Shown: positions 1-11,400 of the stretch, piece by piece
How positions within the stretch are numbered: position 1 is the stretch's first letter
Layout: every line of letters starts with the position of its first letter
Source: Nemertoderma westbladi
Taxonomy: Eukaryota > Xenacoelomorpha > Nemertodermatida > Nemertodermatidae
DNA length: 47,046 bases
Reading direction: 5' to 3'
Assembly: GCA_032718475.1 (NCBI GenBank)
Contig: JAUCBJ010006903.1
Coordinates: 1 to 47,046 of the forward strand
Notes under the pieces: model-generated
What the model saw: only the letters and a program-made list of their open reading frames with translations
What the model was told of the DNA's origin: nothing
Databases searched by the model: none
Translations under genes and position numbers: made by a program

Positions 1-1135
1 ATCATCATCATTCATTTTCATTATCATGCTGGTAGAGAACGAATTCTTAGCGAAATTCGAACTCGCTATTATTTTGATAAACCCCGTAGAGCTCTGAACC
101 AAGTTCTTAGGAACTGCATACCCTGTAGGAAAGCATGCAGTAGGCCTTTAACACAGCGAGAGGCAGAATTACCTAGGGAACGAGTAAGCTTCTATGAACC
201 ACCTTTTACTAATACTGGTGTAGATTTATTTGGCCCTATTGAAGTATATCGTGCTAGGACTATAGTCAAGAGATGGTGTGTCATCTTCGTGTGCATGACT
301 TGTAGAGCAATCCATCTCGATATGGTGAACGATCTATCTACCAACAGCTTCGTCTTAAGTTTACGACGACAGATCGCTCGCTTCGGGATGAGTAATACCA
401 TGAGATCGGATAAGGGAACGAACTTCATTGGTGCCAACAACGAAATACAGGCTTACGTGAAGGACTGGAACCAAAGACAGGTGGACGACCAGCTAAGGAT
501 AACAGCGTCTAGCTGGACCTTCAACGCCGCCGACGCCCCTTGGTGGGGAGGAAGTTGGGAGAGATTAATTCGAAGTGTCAAAACCGCATTTCACTTTATA
601 GTGCCATGCCGCGCGTATCTCACCGACGAACTTTTGCGGACGTTAATGGAGGAAATCGCTGCCTATCTCAACGAGAGACCGCTTATGCCAGTCTCATCGA
701 GTCCCGATTCCCTGGAAGCGCTAACACCCGCGCACTTCCTACTGAAGAAACCTGTAGCCATGCTCCCACGATCGGAGATTGACGACGGAGACGAATACTG
801 CCGTCGAACTTGGCAACTTATGCAGTTGCTATCCCGTCGTTTCGCTGACCATTTCGAGAAACATTATCTGCCCACGCTACAACTTCGAACTAAGTGGTTT
901 GCGCAGCAAGAAAACGTCAGCGCCGGAGATATGGTGCTTATTGTAGATCCAGACCTCCCACGTAAACGGTGGCAGACAGGTCGTATCATCGAGACCCACA
1001 TCTCAGATGATGGTTTAGTACGCTCGGTAGAACTCATCGTCATGCGGCGTAACTTCAAGAAGCCAGGCATAATCTTTGAGACGCAACAACTCAATCGCCC
1101 AGTTGGTCGTTTATGTTTACTGGAAAGAAACAGAG
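1..1135 (+). CDS. BEL/Pao retrotransposon integrase, C-terminal part of pol (partial)
   Basis: The frame is open from base 1, so the start lies outside the window. It encodes an integrase that would insert retrotransposon cDNA into chromosomes. A zinc-binding HHCC region comes first (His residues in HFHYHAG, Cys pair in NCIPCRK). The DDE core follows: Asp in GVDLFGP, Asp in MRSDKGTNF, and Glu in [10 protein letters not shown]. The WERLIRSVK and [24 protein letters not shown] stretches are typical of BEL/Pao integrases (the second is given only as a family signature). The C-terminal part ends near [10 protein letters not shown], about where this family usually ends. No LTR is visible. The same frame runs without a stop into a LINE; the junction lies at about 1125-1165. 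Family assignment is firm, the exact end is not. Confidence 0.85.
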
Positions 1136-3513
1136 AACTCTCCGGAAACTATGGAAGGCAAGACACTACTTTACTAGATCACATCCTTTGTAATAATACC
1201 GATATTATTTCTCAATCTGGGGTTTTACCTATAGGTCTAAGCGATCATTTTATAGTTTTTTGCACAAGAAAGACACAAAAATCTTTTTTCGGGGATCATA
1301 AAACAGTAACAGTTAGGTCTATGAAAAATTACAGCAAGGAACGCTTTTTAAGTTTGTTAGTTAATTCTGACTGGGAACCCTGTTTTAAGGCCGCTGACAT
1401 TAACCTTGCGTACACTGTTTTTAAAGATATATTTTTAAAGGCACTTAATACTGTAGCACCAATTAAAGAAATTAGTCTTAAACAACGCACTGAGCCCTGG
1501 ATGACCTCGGGTATTCTTAGTAATATCAGAGAAAGAGATAACTATTTGTATAAATTTAGGAAATACCGTGTTTTAGCTGATTATAATAATTACTGCAAAT
1601 ATAGAAACCTTGTCCAACGGGAAATAAAAAAAGCTAAATCTGAATATTTGTACAACAAAATAAGTGAGAATAAAGATAATCCTAAAAGTCTATGGTCTAC
1701 CCTAAAATCTTTAGGTTATAAAAACCTTAAATCTAAATCGAATATTGTTCTGCAAGATAACGGTGAGCTGATTCATGATCATACTCTAGTTAGTAATTTA
1801 TTTAATAATTATTTTACTAATGTTGCCTCTAATTTAGTTAAGAAATTACCGTTATCAAGTAATAAATATAGTATAGGGTCCGAAACTCTAAATAATTTTT
1901 ATTTAGAAAAGTTACAAAATTCAGAAAAGTTATTTTTAAAACCCGTTTCTGAGGATTTCGTTTTTAAAAATCTACTTAGCCTATCAGCCTCAAAAAGTAC
2001 CGGTCTAGATCTAATACCTGCCCGTTTTCTTAAGGATGGTGCTGAAGTACTTAAAGTGCCTATTACTTTTATTATTAATTACTCTATCGTAGATAATGTA
2101 GTACCAGACGAACTGAAATTAGCTAAGGTTGTTCCTCTGTATAAAAAGAATAGTAAAGTAGAACCCTGTAATTACAGACCTGTTAGTATCTTAAGTATTG
2201 TATCTAAAATTCTAGAACGTTCTGTTTTTCTACAGCTGGAGGCACATCTTAGTAGGCTAAATCTGATCTATGAACTTCAGTCCGGTTTTCGTAAATCATA
2301 TTCTACAGACACCTGCCTTATTAACTTAACTGATACAATTAGATGTAATAACGCAAAGGGTTTATATACTGGTATGGTAATGTTGGACCTACAAAAGGCT
2401 TTCGATACTGTAGATCACGAAATTCTGCTTGGTAAGTTAGGCCTGATTGGTGTAGGTTCTATAGACTGGTTCAAGTCCTACCTGTCAGACAGAGGTCAAA
2501 CTGTAGTCATTAGCAAATCGCTGTCTACTGTACATGAGATTACCTGTGGTGTACCGCAAGGTAGTATATTAGGTCCTCTGCTTTTTGTATGCTATGTAAA
2601 TGATATGATAAGTAGTATAGATCCCGATTTTAAACTCATTTTATATGCCGACGACAGTGCTCTTATTTTCTCTCATAAAGATCCTATCCATATTTCCCAA
2701 AAGTTAAGTGCAGTTCTAGAATCCTGTAATGAGTGGTTGGTTGATAATAAGCTATCCATTCACTACGGTAAAACTGAAAGTATTTTGTTTGGTTCCAAAA
2801 GAAAGTTAAAGAAGGTAACTAAGTTTGAAGTCACTAGTAATGGACATAAGATTGAAAATAAAAAGGAAGTTAAATATTTAGGCGCCACATTGGATAACTG
2901 CTTATCAGGAGAAAGTACAGTGAAAAATATTTTCTCGAAAGTTAACAGTAGGCTTAGGTTTCTATACAGAAATAAAAATAGTTTAAATACCGACTCCCGC
3001 AAGTTACTTTGCTCTTCTTTAATACAGTGTCACATGGACTATGCGTGCTCTTCTTGGTATGAAGGCTTAACCAAACAGCTTAAATGTAAATTACAAGTAG
3101 CTCAGAATAAAGTAGTACGATTTATTAAAGACTACAAACCTAGGCACCACCTAACTCCAGATGACTTTTCTGAATCTGGACTACTTAACTTAGATAGTAG
3201 AGTTAAGCAGCTACGCCTTAACCATGTGCATAAAGTGTATAATGGTAAATGTCCCAATTACCTAAAACAAAAATTCAACAGAGTACGCGATACACACTCT
3301 TACAGTACCAGAGCTAGTGCTTCAAACTTCTACCTCCCGAATTGTAAATCCTTTGAATCTGATACTTTCTTTTTTAACGGCATAAAAAATTGGAACGCTC
3401 TGCCTAATGAAATTAAAAACCTAGATAATCAACATTCTTTTAAATCTGCAGTTAAATCTCATCTCCGTGTGCAATGTAAAAATAGGTACAATAGTCCTAC
3501 AGTAAGTTATTAG
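1136..3513 (+). CDS. CR1/L2-like LINE ORF2, 5'-truncated (endonuclease end, reverse transcriptase, C-terminal domain)
   Basis: This is the 3' part of a non-LTR retrotransposon ORF2. It begins within the last part of the APE-type endonuclease ([14 protein letters not shown]) and continues through a complete reverse transcriptase: motif A in [15 protein letters not shown], motif B in [13 protein letters not shown], the YADD catalytic box at 2644-2655, then KYLGATLD. It ends with the C-terminal region typical of CR1/L2/Jockey-group elements. There is no stop or frameshift across almost 800 codons, so the copy is young or its coding is conserved. The N-terminal endonuclease is missing, the usual 5' truncation of LINE insertion. 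The upstream BEL/Pao frame is fused to it in frame, giving one open frame from 1 to 3513. Confidence 0.88.
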
Positions 3514-3846
3514 TTTATTAATTATTTACTATTTATACTGTAATTACGTTTTATAATAAATTGTTCTGTACATTACATCTTTATCGCTGAGTCGGACATT
3601 GTCACGCTCTCGGTAAAGTTGTACATGTACATAGTGTAATTACGTTTTATATTGGTTTTAGGTTAGCGTAGTGTAATATTGTATTTGTAACCAAGTAACA
3701 TAAAGGACCCCCTTGGAAATAAGCTGCAAAGCTTTAGGGGTAATCCTATATGTTATGTTGGACAATACCTTTATACCGGTACATTGTTTGGTGTATTTGT
3801 TATTGTTTTTACATAATGTATAAATAAATCTATCTATCTATCTATC
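3514..3846 (+). mobile_element. 3' UTR and tail of the truncated LINE
   Basis: AT-rich untranslated sequence follows the LINE stop codon and ends in a short TCTA microsatellite (about 3826-3846) instead of poly(A). Short tandem repeat tails of this kind are usual in the CR1/L2 group. The segment 3620-3679 recurs exactly, in reverse complement, at 40316-40375. No target-site duplication could be matched to the uncertain 5' junction. Confidence 0.7.
3620..3679 (+). repeat. 60-bp segment with exact inverted copy at 40316-40375
   Basis: All 60 bases match the reverse complement of 40316-40375. The segment lies in the LINE 3' UTR and contains the palindrome TGTACATGTACA at its left end. Confidence 0.9.
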
Positions 3847-4296
3847 CCCATCTTCTATTACTGGAGTCTCAAGAAAGTCATGCGCTGTCCTCCACGCCTT
3901 TTCTTTCCATGCGGGCACCACACAGAAGCACAGGAGCGTTCATTCCGCCAGCTAGATCTTGCAGTGAAAGCAATGTCCTGCAAAGCGGAGGCGCTCTGTT
4001 CTAGTGTTAAGCTTGTGGGGACTAAAGAGACACTAGTGCTTGTTCTACTGCTGCTCTAAATAGGCCTACTCGAACCTTAACTTATGCTAACTATGCCTTC
4101 CGATTACTAATGCAAAACTCTTCACCTGACATCCGGATCCATGATCCCAAGTAGCAGAAGTCATCCACATTATCAATCACATTACATCATCGTTGAAGTT
4201 TATGCTCATACGACGAGAAATTTCCTGAAGACTGTACAGTTTACAGTATAAGATAAATCTCAAAATATTGGTCTTTTTAGTGTTAACAAAAAATAC
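3847..4296. other. Unassigned stretch
   Basis: No convincing ORF, RNA gene or repeat structure is seen. It could be the 3' remainder of the BEL/Pao element interrupted by the LINE, but no LTR or polypurine tract identifies it. Confidence 0.4.
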
Positions 4297-4580
4297 ACCT
4301 TGGCGTAGTGGTTAAATCCGTTACCTTGAAATCTTTTCGGAGATCGTGGGTTCGATCCCTGCATGGGGTCCAGAGTCGCTTTCGTTTGGGAACGAATGCT
4401 TTAAAGGGACTACTAAGTGCAAATCTCTGCTAGAAGCGTCCTTCTCCAATGGAGATGAGAAGCCGTTGGGTTCCCTCTAATGATTCCGTGAATACTACTG
4501 AGTATCAGTAAAGTCTCGATCATTAAGGTGCTTGGCTTGAACGGATTTCTCGACTTCTCGTGCCAGTAGGAGATATTACC
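4297..4580 (+). mobile_element. tRNA-derived SINE
   Basis: The head carries RNA polymerase III promoter boxes: box A-like TGGCGTAGTGGTT at 4301 and box B GGGTTCGATCCC at 4348-4359. Spacing is tRNA-like, but the acceptor arms do not pair well and no clear cloverleaf is present. A non-tRNA body of about 200 bp follows. The right end is estimated. A related head with a similar following segment occurs at 46891. Confidence 0.7.
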
Positions 4581-5147
4581 ATCACCCCATCTTAATAATT
4601 ACATCCATAAACAAAACAATGCACCAATTCCAAGTAGTGAAGTACTGTAGTTATAGTAAACTCAACCATCTACAGCTACTGTACTCTTACATAAATTATT
4701 GCAACTTATCAGTCTCTCTTAACTGTAGCTGTTACAACACATTATCTTCGAAACATCTATCTATGTCTGTTACCGTCAGCTGATCTGTGATTGTAAGATT
4801 GTTATGACATTTTTTTTTGTTTTTACCTGCGTACCGGTAACGTTTTTACTTATTGTTCTACTCATTCTCACCTAACCATTGTCCGCTATCCGTCGGTCAC
4901 GGTTAATGTTTTGGTTGTCCACGAGACCCGTCCCATCACATTACCCTACTAAGAAATTTACCACAACAGACATAACGGACAGTTCACCACGCAGGCATGC
5001 CGAAATGAGTTGTCAGTTATGGACGAAGCAATTCGGTAAGTCGCCGTATGTTTGTGACCGGACTGCAGCTCCAGTTCGTGGACCCACTGTGTGGAACAGA
5101 GTAAGGGGAGAAAGCTATTGACGCTGTTATGTCGGGAAGAAAGGACC
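4581..5147 (+). other. Region upstream of the receptor start codon
   Basis: This stretch precedes the first receptor exon and should hold the 5' UTR or an upstream intron. I see no TATA box at a convincing position. A donor-like sequence (CGGTAAGT near 5034) could end an upstream non-coding exon. Short ORFs here show no coding signature. Confidence 0.3.
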
Positions 5148-5423
5148 ATGAACACCAACAGAGTCAAAACGATATCGATTGCCGATATCCCCATGCAATC
5201 CATTACTCTGTTTTCTGTTATGTTAATTTCAGTTTGCGATGGTACACGCAACCAATTGTCGAATGTTTGGGGATCGAAAATACCAATCGATTTCGAAGGC
5301 AAACTCTATAAACGGTATCATGACAGCGACAACAATCCATGCACGTATATCAAAGACAATTTGGAACTCGTGGACATCTCGAATTCCTCAGTCGATTTGA
5401 GTTTTTTATCATCAATAAGAGAG
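5148..5423 (+). CDS. EGFR: Receptor exon 1: signal peptide and start of L1
   Basis: The start is placed at ATG 5148 (context AAAGGACCATGA). It gives a basic N-terminus and a hydrophobic core ITLFSVMLISV, with likely cleavage just before CDGTRNQL. An in-frame ATG at 5193 would give a shorter leader and is the alternative. The exon carries the L1 motif NLELVDISNSSVDLSFL and ends after a complete Glu codon; donor GTTTGT follows (phase 0). Confidence 0.85.
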
Positions 5424-8400
5424 GTTTGTTGACTGGTGACCGTTAGACCGTTACATATGCTATTGTATAATAACTAGTTTAGCTCTACGTTAAAACAATT
5501 ATTATATGTTTTCTAATTTTCCTTCTTATTGTACTACAGAACTTATTATTTATTATTCTGGAATTTCGCTAATTATCTTATAGAATGGGGTGCCTCATTA
5601 ACTAAGTAATTATAAATTCTTAAAATATCTAATATAAAAACTTATACAATGACAAGTTTTGGGTTCTAAGGGACTGGAGTTATCATAGAAAAGAGGAATG
5701 CATTTAATGCACCTATCACATCCAACAATTTTATTATTTTACATAACAAAATAGGTAGCCGGAGCTGTTATTATATATAATACAGCACTCAAAAGGATCC
5801 CGTTGAATAATCTCACCATCATCCGTGGTAAACATGTCGTACAAAACTCAGTTTGCTCCCTTTTCGTAATAAAGAATCCGGATTTGGAATATCTCGGTAT
5901 TGGCTCCCTAAAAGGTAAGTTTTTCGCGTCACTGATAACTTCATTGCGTATTGTTTGTTGGACTGTGCGGGTGCGTAACTACTGTGTGACTGACCGTTAG
6001 AGGGATTGCGTCTCGCACTACTGTGACTTCACCTTAAAATATATTATTGTGTTTCATCATTAGGCATGTATGAACCTCTGCTGTTCGTATCGTCTTATCT
6101 TATGACTTTCTTTACTTTTACTTGTTTGTTAAATCAAAATTGTAAGTGTTTTCATTCAGTTTCGACATATTTTAACGTTCTAATTTCGTGCTGTGTTCTT
6201 CATTTGTCGACGCACCATCCCCTGTAGTTAACACACATCCCTTGTTGATAACTCTCCATCCCCTGTAGTTAACACACATCCCTTGTTGTTAACTCTCCAT
6301 CCCCTGTAGTTAACACACATCCCTCACTGTTAATTATCCATCCCCTGTAGTTAACACACATCACTTATTGTTAAGGGGGGGGGGGGGGGGGGGGGGGGTA
6401 GTCGGATTTGGCAACCTTTTGGTAATGTTTAAAATACACCATAGTATATCATTGGATACTAGGACATAATATATATATTCTGAAAGGTAATTGGACGGGC
6501 TTTCCATTTCTGTGGTCACACATCTAAAATACTCGCTTCTGATTGGCTAATAGCCAATTAAACGAAATTTTGATTGGTCCGTTCTTAAAATGTATCTCCT
6601 CCTACAATTTTGAGTATTTTGGTCTGAAAATTGGTGAGTACGTGCACTGACTATCCCTTTACAGAATCCTTAGAGGAATTTTTGAATTTCGTTTTCAAAA
6701 TGATTTTATTGCACTTTTTGTGACACGAAGTCATCAAATTTTCATTTTTATAGACTACATAAGCTTTAATCTAACTTTTCTCGAAAACTAGAGCGAAATT
6801 CAAAAATCCATCTAAGGGTTCTGTTCAGGAGAGACAGGGCTTTCAAAAAAAAAATTAGCCAAATCGGATAAAGATTGAAGGAGGAGATACATTTTTAGTG
6901 ACTAAAAGTGTCCAAAAAATGAAATAGGAGTAAATGACAAAAACAAAATGTCATTTTTTGAACCTTACCGCGAAAACTGTCTGTGAATATCAAAGAATGT
7001 CAGTTTAATAATGTCCGTCAGTTAGAATGATAAACTAACAAGATATTTTGATATGGGTCATATGTTCATTTGATAGATTTCATTTCTGATGTTAATTTTT
7101 ATGTTTGGTAGAATCTAGACTGTATGTCTGTTGGTCTGTATGTCTGTCTGTTTGTCCATCAGTTGTCCGTCTAATTTTAATAAATCACACCAGCTAGCTA
7201 AAATTTTCATTGTGGGGGTTTTCGGGGTCGGGCATTTCATTTCCAATATCAATTTTTATGTTTGATAGAGTCTAGGCTGTCTGTCTGTCGGTCTGTCTGT
7301 CTGTCTGCTAGTTGTCTGTCCAATTTGAATAAATCACACAAGATACCTAAAATTTCCATTGTGGGGGTTTTCTGGGTCGGGCATTTCATTTCCGATGTCA
7401 ATTTCCCACTCAATATTATTGAAGCGATGTTTGGGAGCATTTACCCAGAACCAGAATGAAGCTATCAATAGCATCCTATGGACACGTGCTCCAAAATGTC
7501 GGTTCAATGGGGAAAGTCGTTTGTCACTAGCGCTTCATAGCACTGTGCTATATTTCAATCTTGGATGTGAAGGAAGAAGGAGAGTCATGAAGAAATTGTT
7601 AAAGATTAGTGACAATGACATTCCTTCTGCCTTTCATATTCTTGGGCACAAGCAAAACACGAAGCGAGTTTATAGAGTGTCTGAAAAGTTCCAAAAAAGG
7701 GGCCTAAAACATAAAAAGGCAATTGATGATGCCAAGGAGAGCCATGAACATTATGCTGCAGGTGCTCATGGTGGATTGTGATGAAAATTTGTCAGAGGGA
7801 GCCAAACCTGGTTTATATGGCTTCCAGCAAACATGAAAAAGCCAAAATGGATGTAACCTGGTTTATATGGCTTCCAGCAAACATGAAAAAGCCAAAATTA
7901 TGTAACCTGGTTTATATGGCTTCCAGTAAACATCAAAAAAGCCAATCCCTCTGCCCTTCCTGCAACACGTTGACGTCGTGGCAGAGCTTAAAACTGAATT
8001 TGGATACTTCAGTTGAACTAAGGCTGCAGGAAATATCATTTGATGGAATCAGCTAAATCAAATATGTCATATAGAACGAAAAGTGCAATTAGTGTAAAAA
8101 AAACAGATTTTTTGATGGTCAGATTTTTTAATAAGTGCCACCATCGGATTCATTCAGCGACCTGAAAAACCCCACAAGAATTATAATTGGCGTTATAAGA
8201 CAAATCTCTGAGATTTTGAAATTTTGTATGGTCCGAAAAGTGCAATTAGTGTAAAAAAAACAGTCAAGACTTGGTCAGATTTTTTAATAAGTGCCACCAT
8301 CGTATTCAGCGACCTGAAAAACCCCACAAGAATTATAATTGGCGTTATAAGACAAATCTCTGAGATTTTAAAATTTTGTATGGTCCGAAAAGTGCAAGTA

Positions 8401-11400
8401 GTGAAAAAAAAAACAGCCAAGACTTGGTCAGATATTTTAATAAGTGCCACCATCGGATTCATTCAGCGACCTGAAAAACCCCACAAGAATTATAATTGGC
8501 GTTATAAGACAAATCTCTGAGATTTTGAAATTTTGTATGGTCCGAAAAGTGCAATTAGTGTAAAAAAAACAGTCAAGACTTGGTCAGATTTTTTAATAAG
8601 TGCCACCATCGGATTCAGCGACCTGAAAAACCCCACAAGAATTATAATTGGCGTTATAAGACAAATCTCAGAGATTTTGAAATTTTGTATGGTCCGAAAA
8701 GTGCAAGTAGTGAAAAAAAAACAGCCAAGACTTGGTCAGATATTTTAATAAGTGCCACCATCGGATTCAGCGACCTAAAAAACCCCACAAGAATTATAAT
8801 TGGTGTAATAAGACAAATCTGTGTGATTTTGAAATTTTTTATGGTACGAAAAGTGCAAGTAGTGAAAAAAAAACAGCCAAGACTTGGTCAGATATTTTAA
8901 TAAGTGCCACCATCGGATTCAGCGACCTAAAAAACCCCACAAGAATTATAATTGGTGTAATAAGACAAATCTGTGTGATTTTGAAATTTTTTATGGTACG
9001 AAAAGTGCAAGTAGTGAAAAAAGCCAAATATCTCGAAAACGAAAAGTGATATTGCGAAACCGCGTCAAGATTTGAAATCTACATAAAATTTCGGTCTTAA
9101 TGAAATAATTAAAAAAAATGATTTTTTTTTCACCAAATTCGACTACCCCCCCCCCCCCCCCCCCCCTTAACTCCATTCCCTGTAGTTAACACACATCCCT
9201 TATTAATAACTCTCCATCCCTTGTAGTTAACACACATCCCTTATTGTTAACACTCCATCCCCTGTAGTTAACACACATCCCTTATTGTAACTCTCCATCC
9301 CCTGTAGTTAACAAGCACCCCTTATTGTTAACTCTCCATCCCCTGTAGTTAACACACATCCCTTAATGTTAACTCTCCATCCCCTGTAGTTAACACACAT
9401 CCCTTATTGTTAACTCTCCATCCCCTGTAGTTAACACACATCCCTTAATGTTAACTCTCCATCCCCTGTAGTTAACACACATCCCTTGTTGTTAACTCTC
9501 CATCCCCTGTAGTTAACACACATCCCTTAATGTTAACTCTCCATCCCCTGTAGTTAACACACCTCCCTTATTGTTAACTCTCCATCCCCTGTAGTTAACA
9601 CACATCCCTTAATGTTAACTCTCCATCCCCTGTAGGTAACACACATTCCTTAATGTTAACTCTCCATCCCCTGTAGTTAACACACATCCCTTATTGTTAA
9701 CTCTCCATCCCCTGTAGTTAACACACATCCCTTAATGTTAACTCTCCATCCCCTGTAGTTAACACACATCCCTTGTTGTTAACTCTCCATCCCCTGTAGT
9801 TAACACACATCCCTTAATGTTAACTCTCCATCCCCTGTAGTTAACACACATCCCTTATTGTTAACTCTCCATCCCCTGTAGTTAACACACATCCCTTAAT
9901 GTTAACTCTCCATCCCCTGTAGTTAACACACATTCCTTGTTGTTAACTCTCCATCCCTTGTAGTTAACACACATCCCTTAATGTCAACTCTCCATCCCCT
10001 GTAGTTAACACACATCCCTTATTGTTAACTCCCCATCCCCTGTAGTTAACACACATCCCTTAATGTTAACTCTCCATCCCCTGTAGTTAACACACATCCC
10101 TTATTGTTAACTCTCAATCCCCTGTAGTTAACACGCATCCCTTAATGTTAACTCTCCATCCCCTGTAGTTAACACACATCCCTTATTGTTAACTCACCAT
10201 CCCCTGTAGTTAACACACATCCCTTATTGTTAACTCTCCATCCCCTGTAGTTAACAAGCATCCCTTAATGTTAACTCTCCATCCCCTGTAGTTAACACAC
10301 ATCCCTTATTGTTAACTCTCCATCCCCTGTAGTTAACACACATCCCTTAATGTTAACTCTCCATCCCCTGTGGTTAACAAGCATCCCTTGATGTTAACTC
10401 TCCATCCCCTGTAGTTAACACACATCCCTTATTGTTAACTCTCCATCTCCTGTAGTTAACACGCATCCCTTAATGTTAACTCTCCACCCCCTGTAGTTAA
10501 CAAGCATCCCTTAATGTGAACTCTCCATCCCCTGTAGTTAACACACATCCCTTAATGTTAACTCTCCATCCCCTGTAGTTAACACACATCCCTTATTGTT
10601 AACTCTCCATCCCCTGTAGTTAACACACATCCCTTAATGTTAACTCTCCATCCCCTGTAGTTAACACACATTCCTTAATGTTAACTCTCCATCCCCTGTA
10701 GTTAACACACATCCCTTATTGTTAACTCACCATCCCCTGTAGTTAACACACATCCCTTATTGTTAACTCTCCATCCCCTGTAGTTAACAAGCATCCCTTA
10801 ATGTTAACTCTCCATCCCCTGTAGTTAACACACATCCCTTATTGTTAACTCACCATCCCCTGTAGTTAACACACATCCCTTATTGTTAACTCTCCATCCC
10901 CTGTAGTTAACAAGCATCCCTTAATGTTAACTCTCCATCCCCTGTAGTTAACACACATCCCTTAATGTTAACTCTCCACCCCCTGTAGTTAACAAGCATC
11001 CCTTAATGTTAACTCTCCATCCCCTGTAGTTGACACACATCCCTTATTGTTAACTCTCCATCCCCTGTAGTTAACACACATCCCTTAATGTTAACACTCC
11101 ATCCCCTGTAGTTAACACACATCCCTTATTGTTAACTCTCCATCCCCTGTAGTTAACACACATCCCTTAATGTTAACTATCCATCCCCTGTAGTTAACAC
11201 ACATCCCTTGTTGTTAACTCTCCATCCCCTGTAGTTAACACACATCCCTTAATGTTAACACTCCATCCCCTGTAGTTAACACACATCCCTTATTGTTAAC
11301 TCACCATCCCCTGTAGTTAACACACATCCCTTAATGTTAACTATCCATCCCCTGTAGTTAACACACATCCCTTAATGTTAACTCTCCATCCCCTGTAGTT

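Larger units (their letters stand above)
6375..9166. mobile_element. TTAA-flanked DNA transposon with poly-G/poly-C ends (piggyBac- or Kolobok-like, degenerate)
   Basis: A 2,792-bp insert splits the 41-bp satellite and is flanked by TTAA (6371-6374 and 9167-9170). Its ends are inverted: G24 then TAGTCGGATTTGG on the left, and the reverse complement of TAGTCGAATTTGG then C21 on the right. TTAA duplication is known for piggyBac and Kolobok transposons. The interior holds a transposase-like fragment (7405-7781), three kinds of tandem repeat (7075, 7803, 8080) and a foldback (6660-6826). Removing the insert and one TTAA gives back a continuous satellite. The superfamily is not settled. Confidence 0.8.

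Noticed and set aside
4297-4371. Functional tRNA gene (also considered at 17361, 24781 and 46891)
   Set aside because: Box A and box B are present, but acceptor and anticodon arms do not pair well, and extra SINE-like sequence follows at least two of them.
4879-5121. 80-codon + frame and an antisense 114-codon frame upstream of and across exon 1
   Set aside because: No motif is present, and they overlap the 5' region and the better-supported receptor frame.
8193-9049. Overlapping short frames on both strands between 8193 and 9176
   Set aside because: They lie in the 152-157-bp tandem array and merely reflect its repetition.
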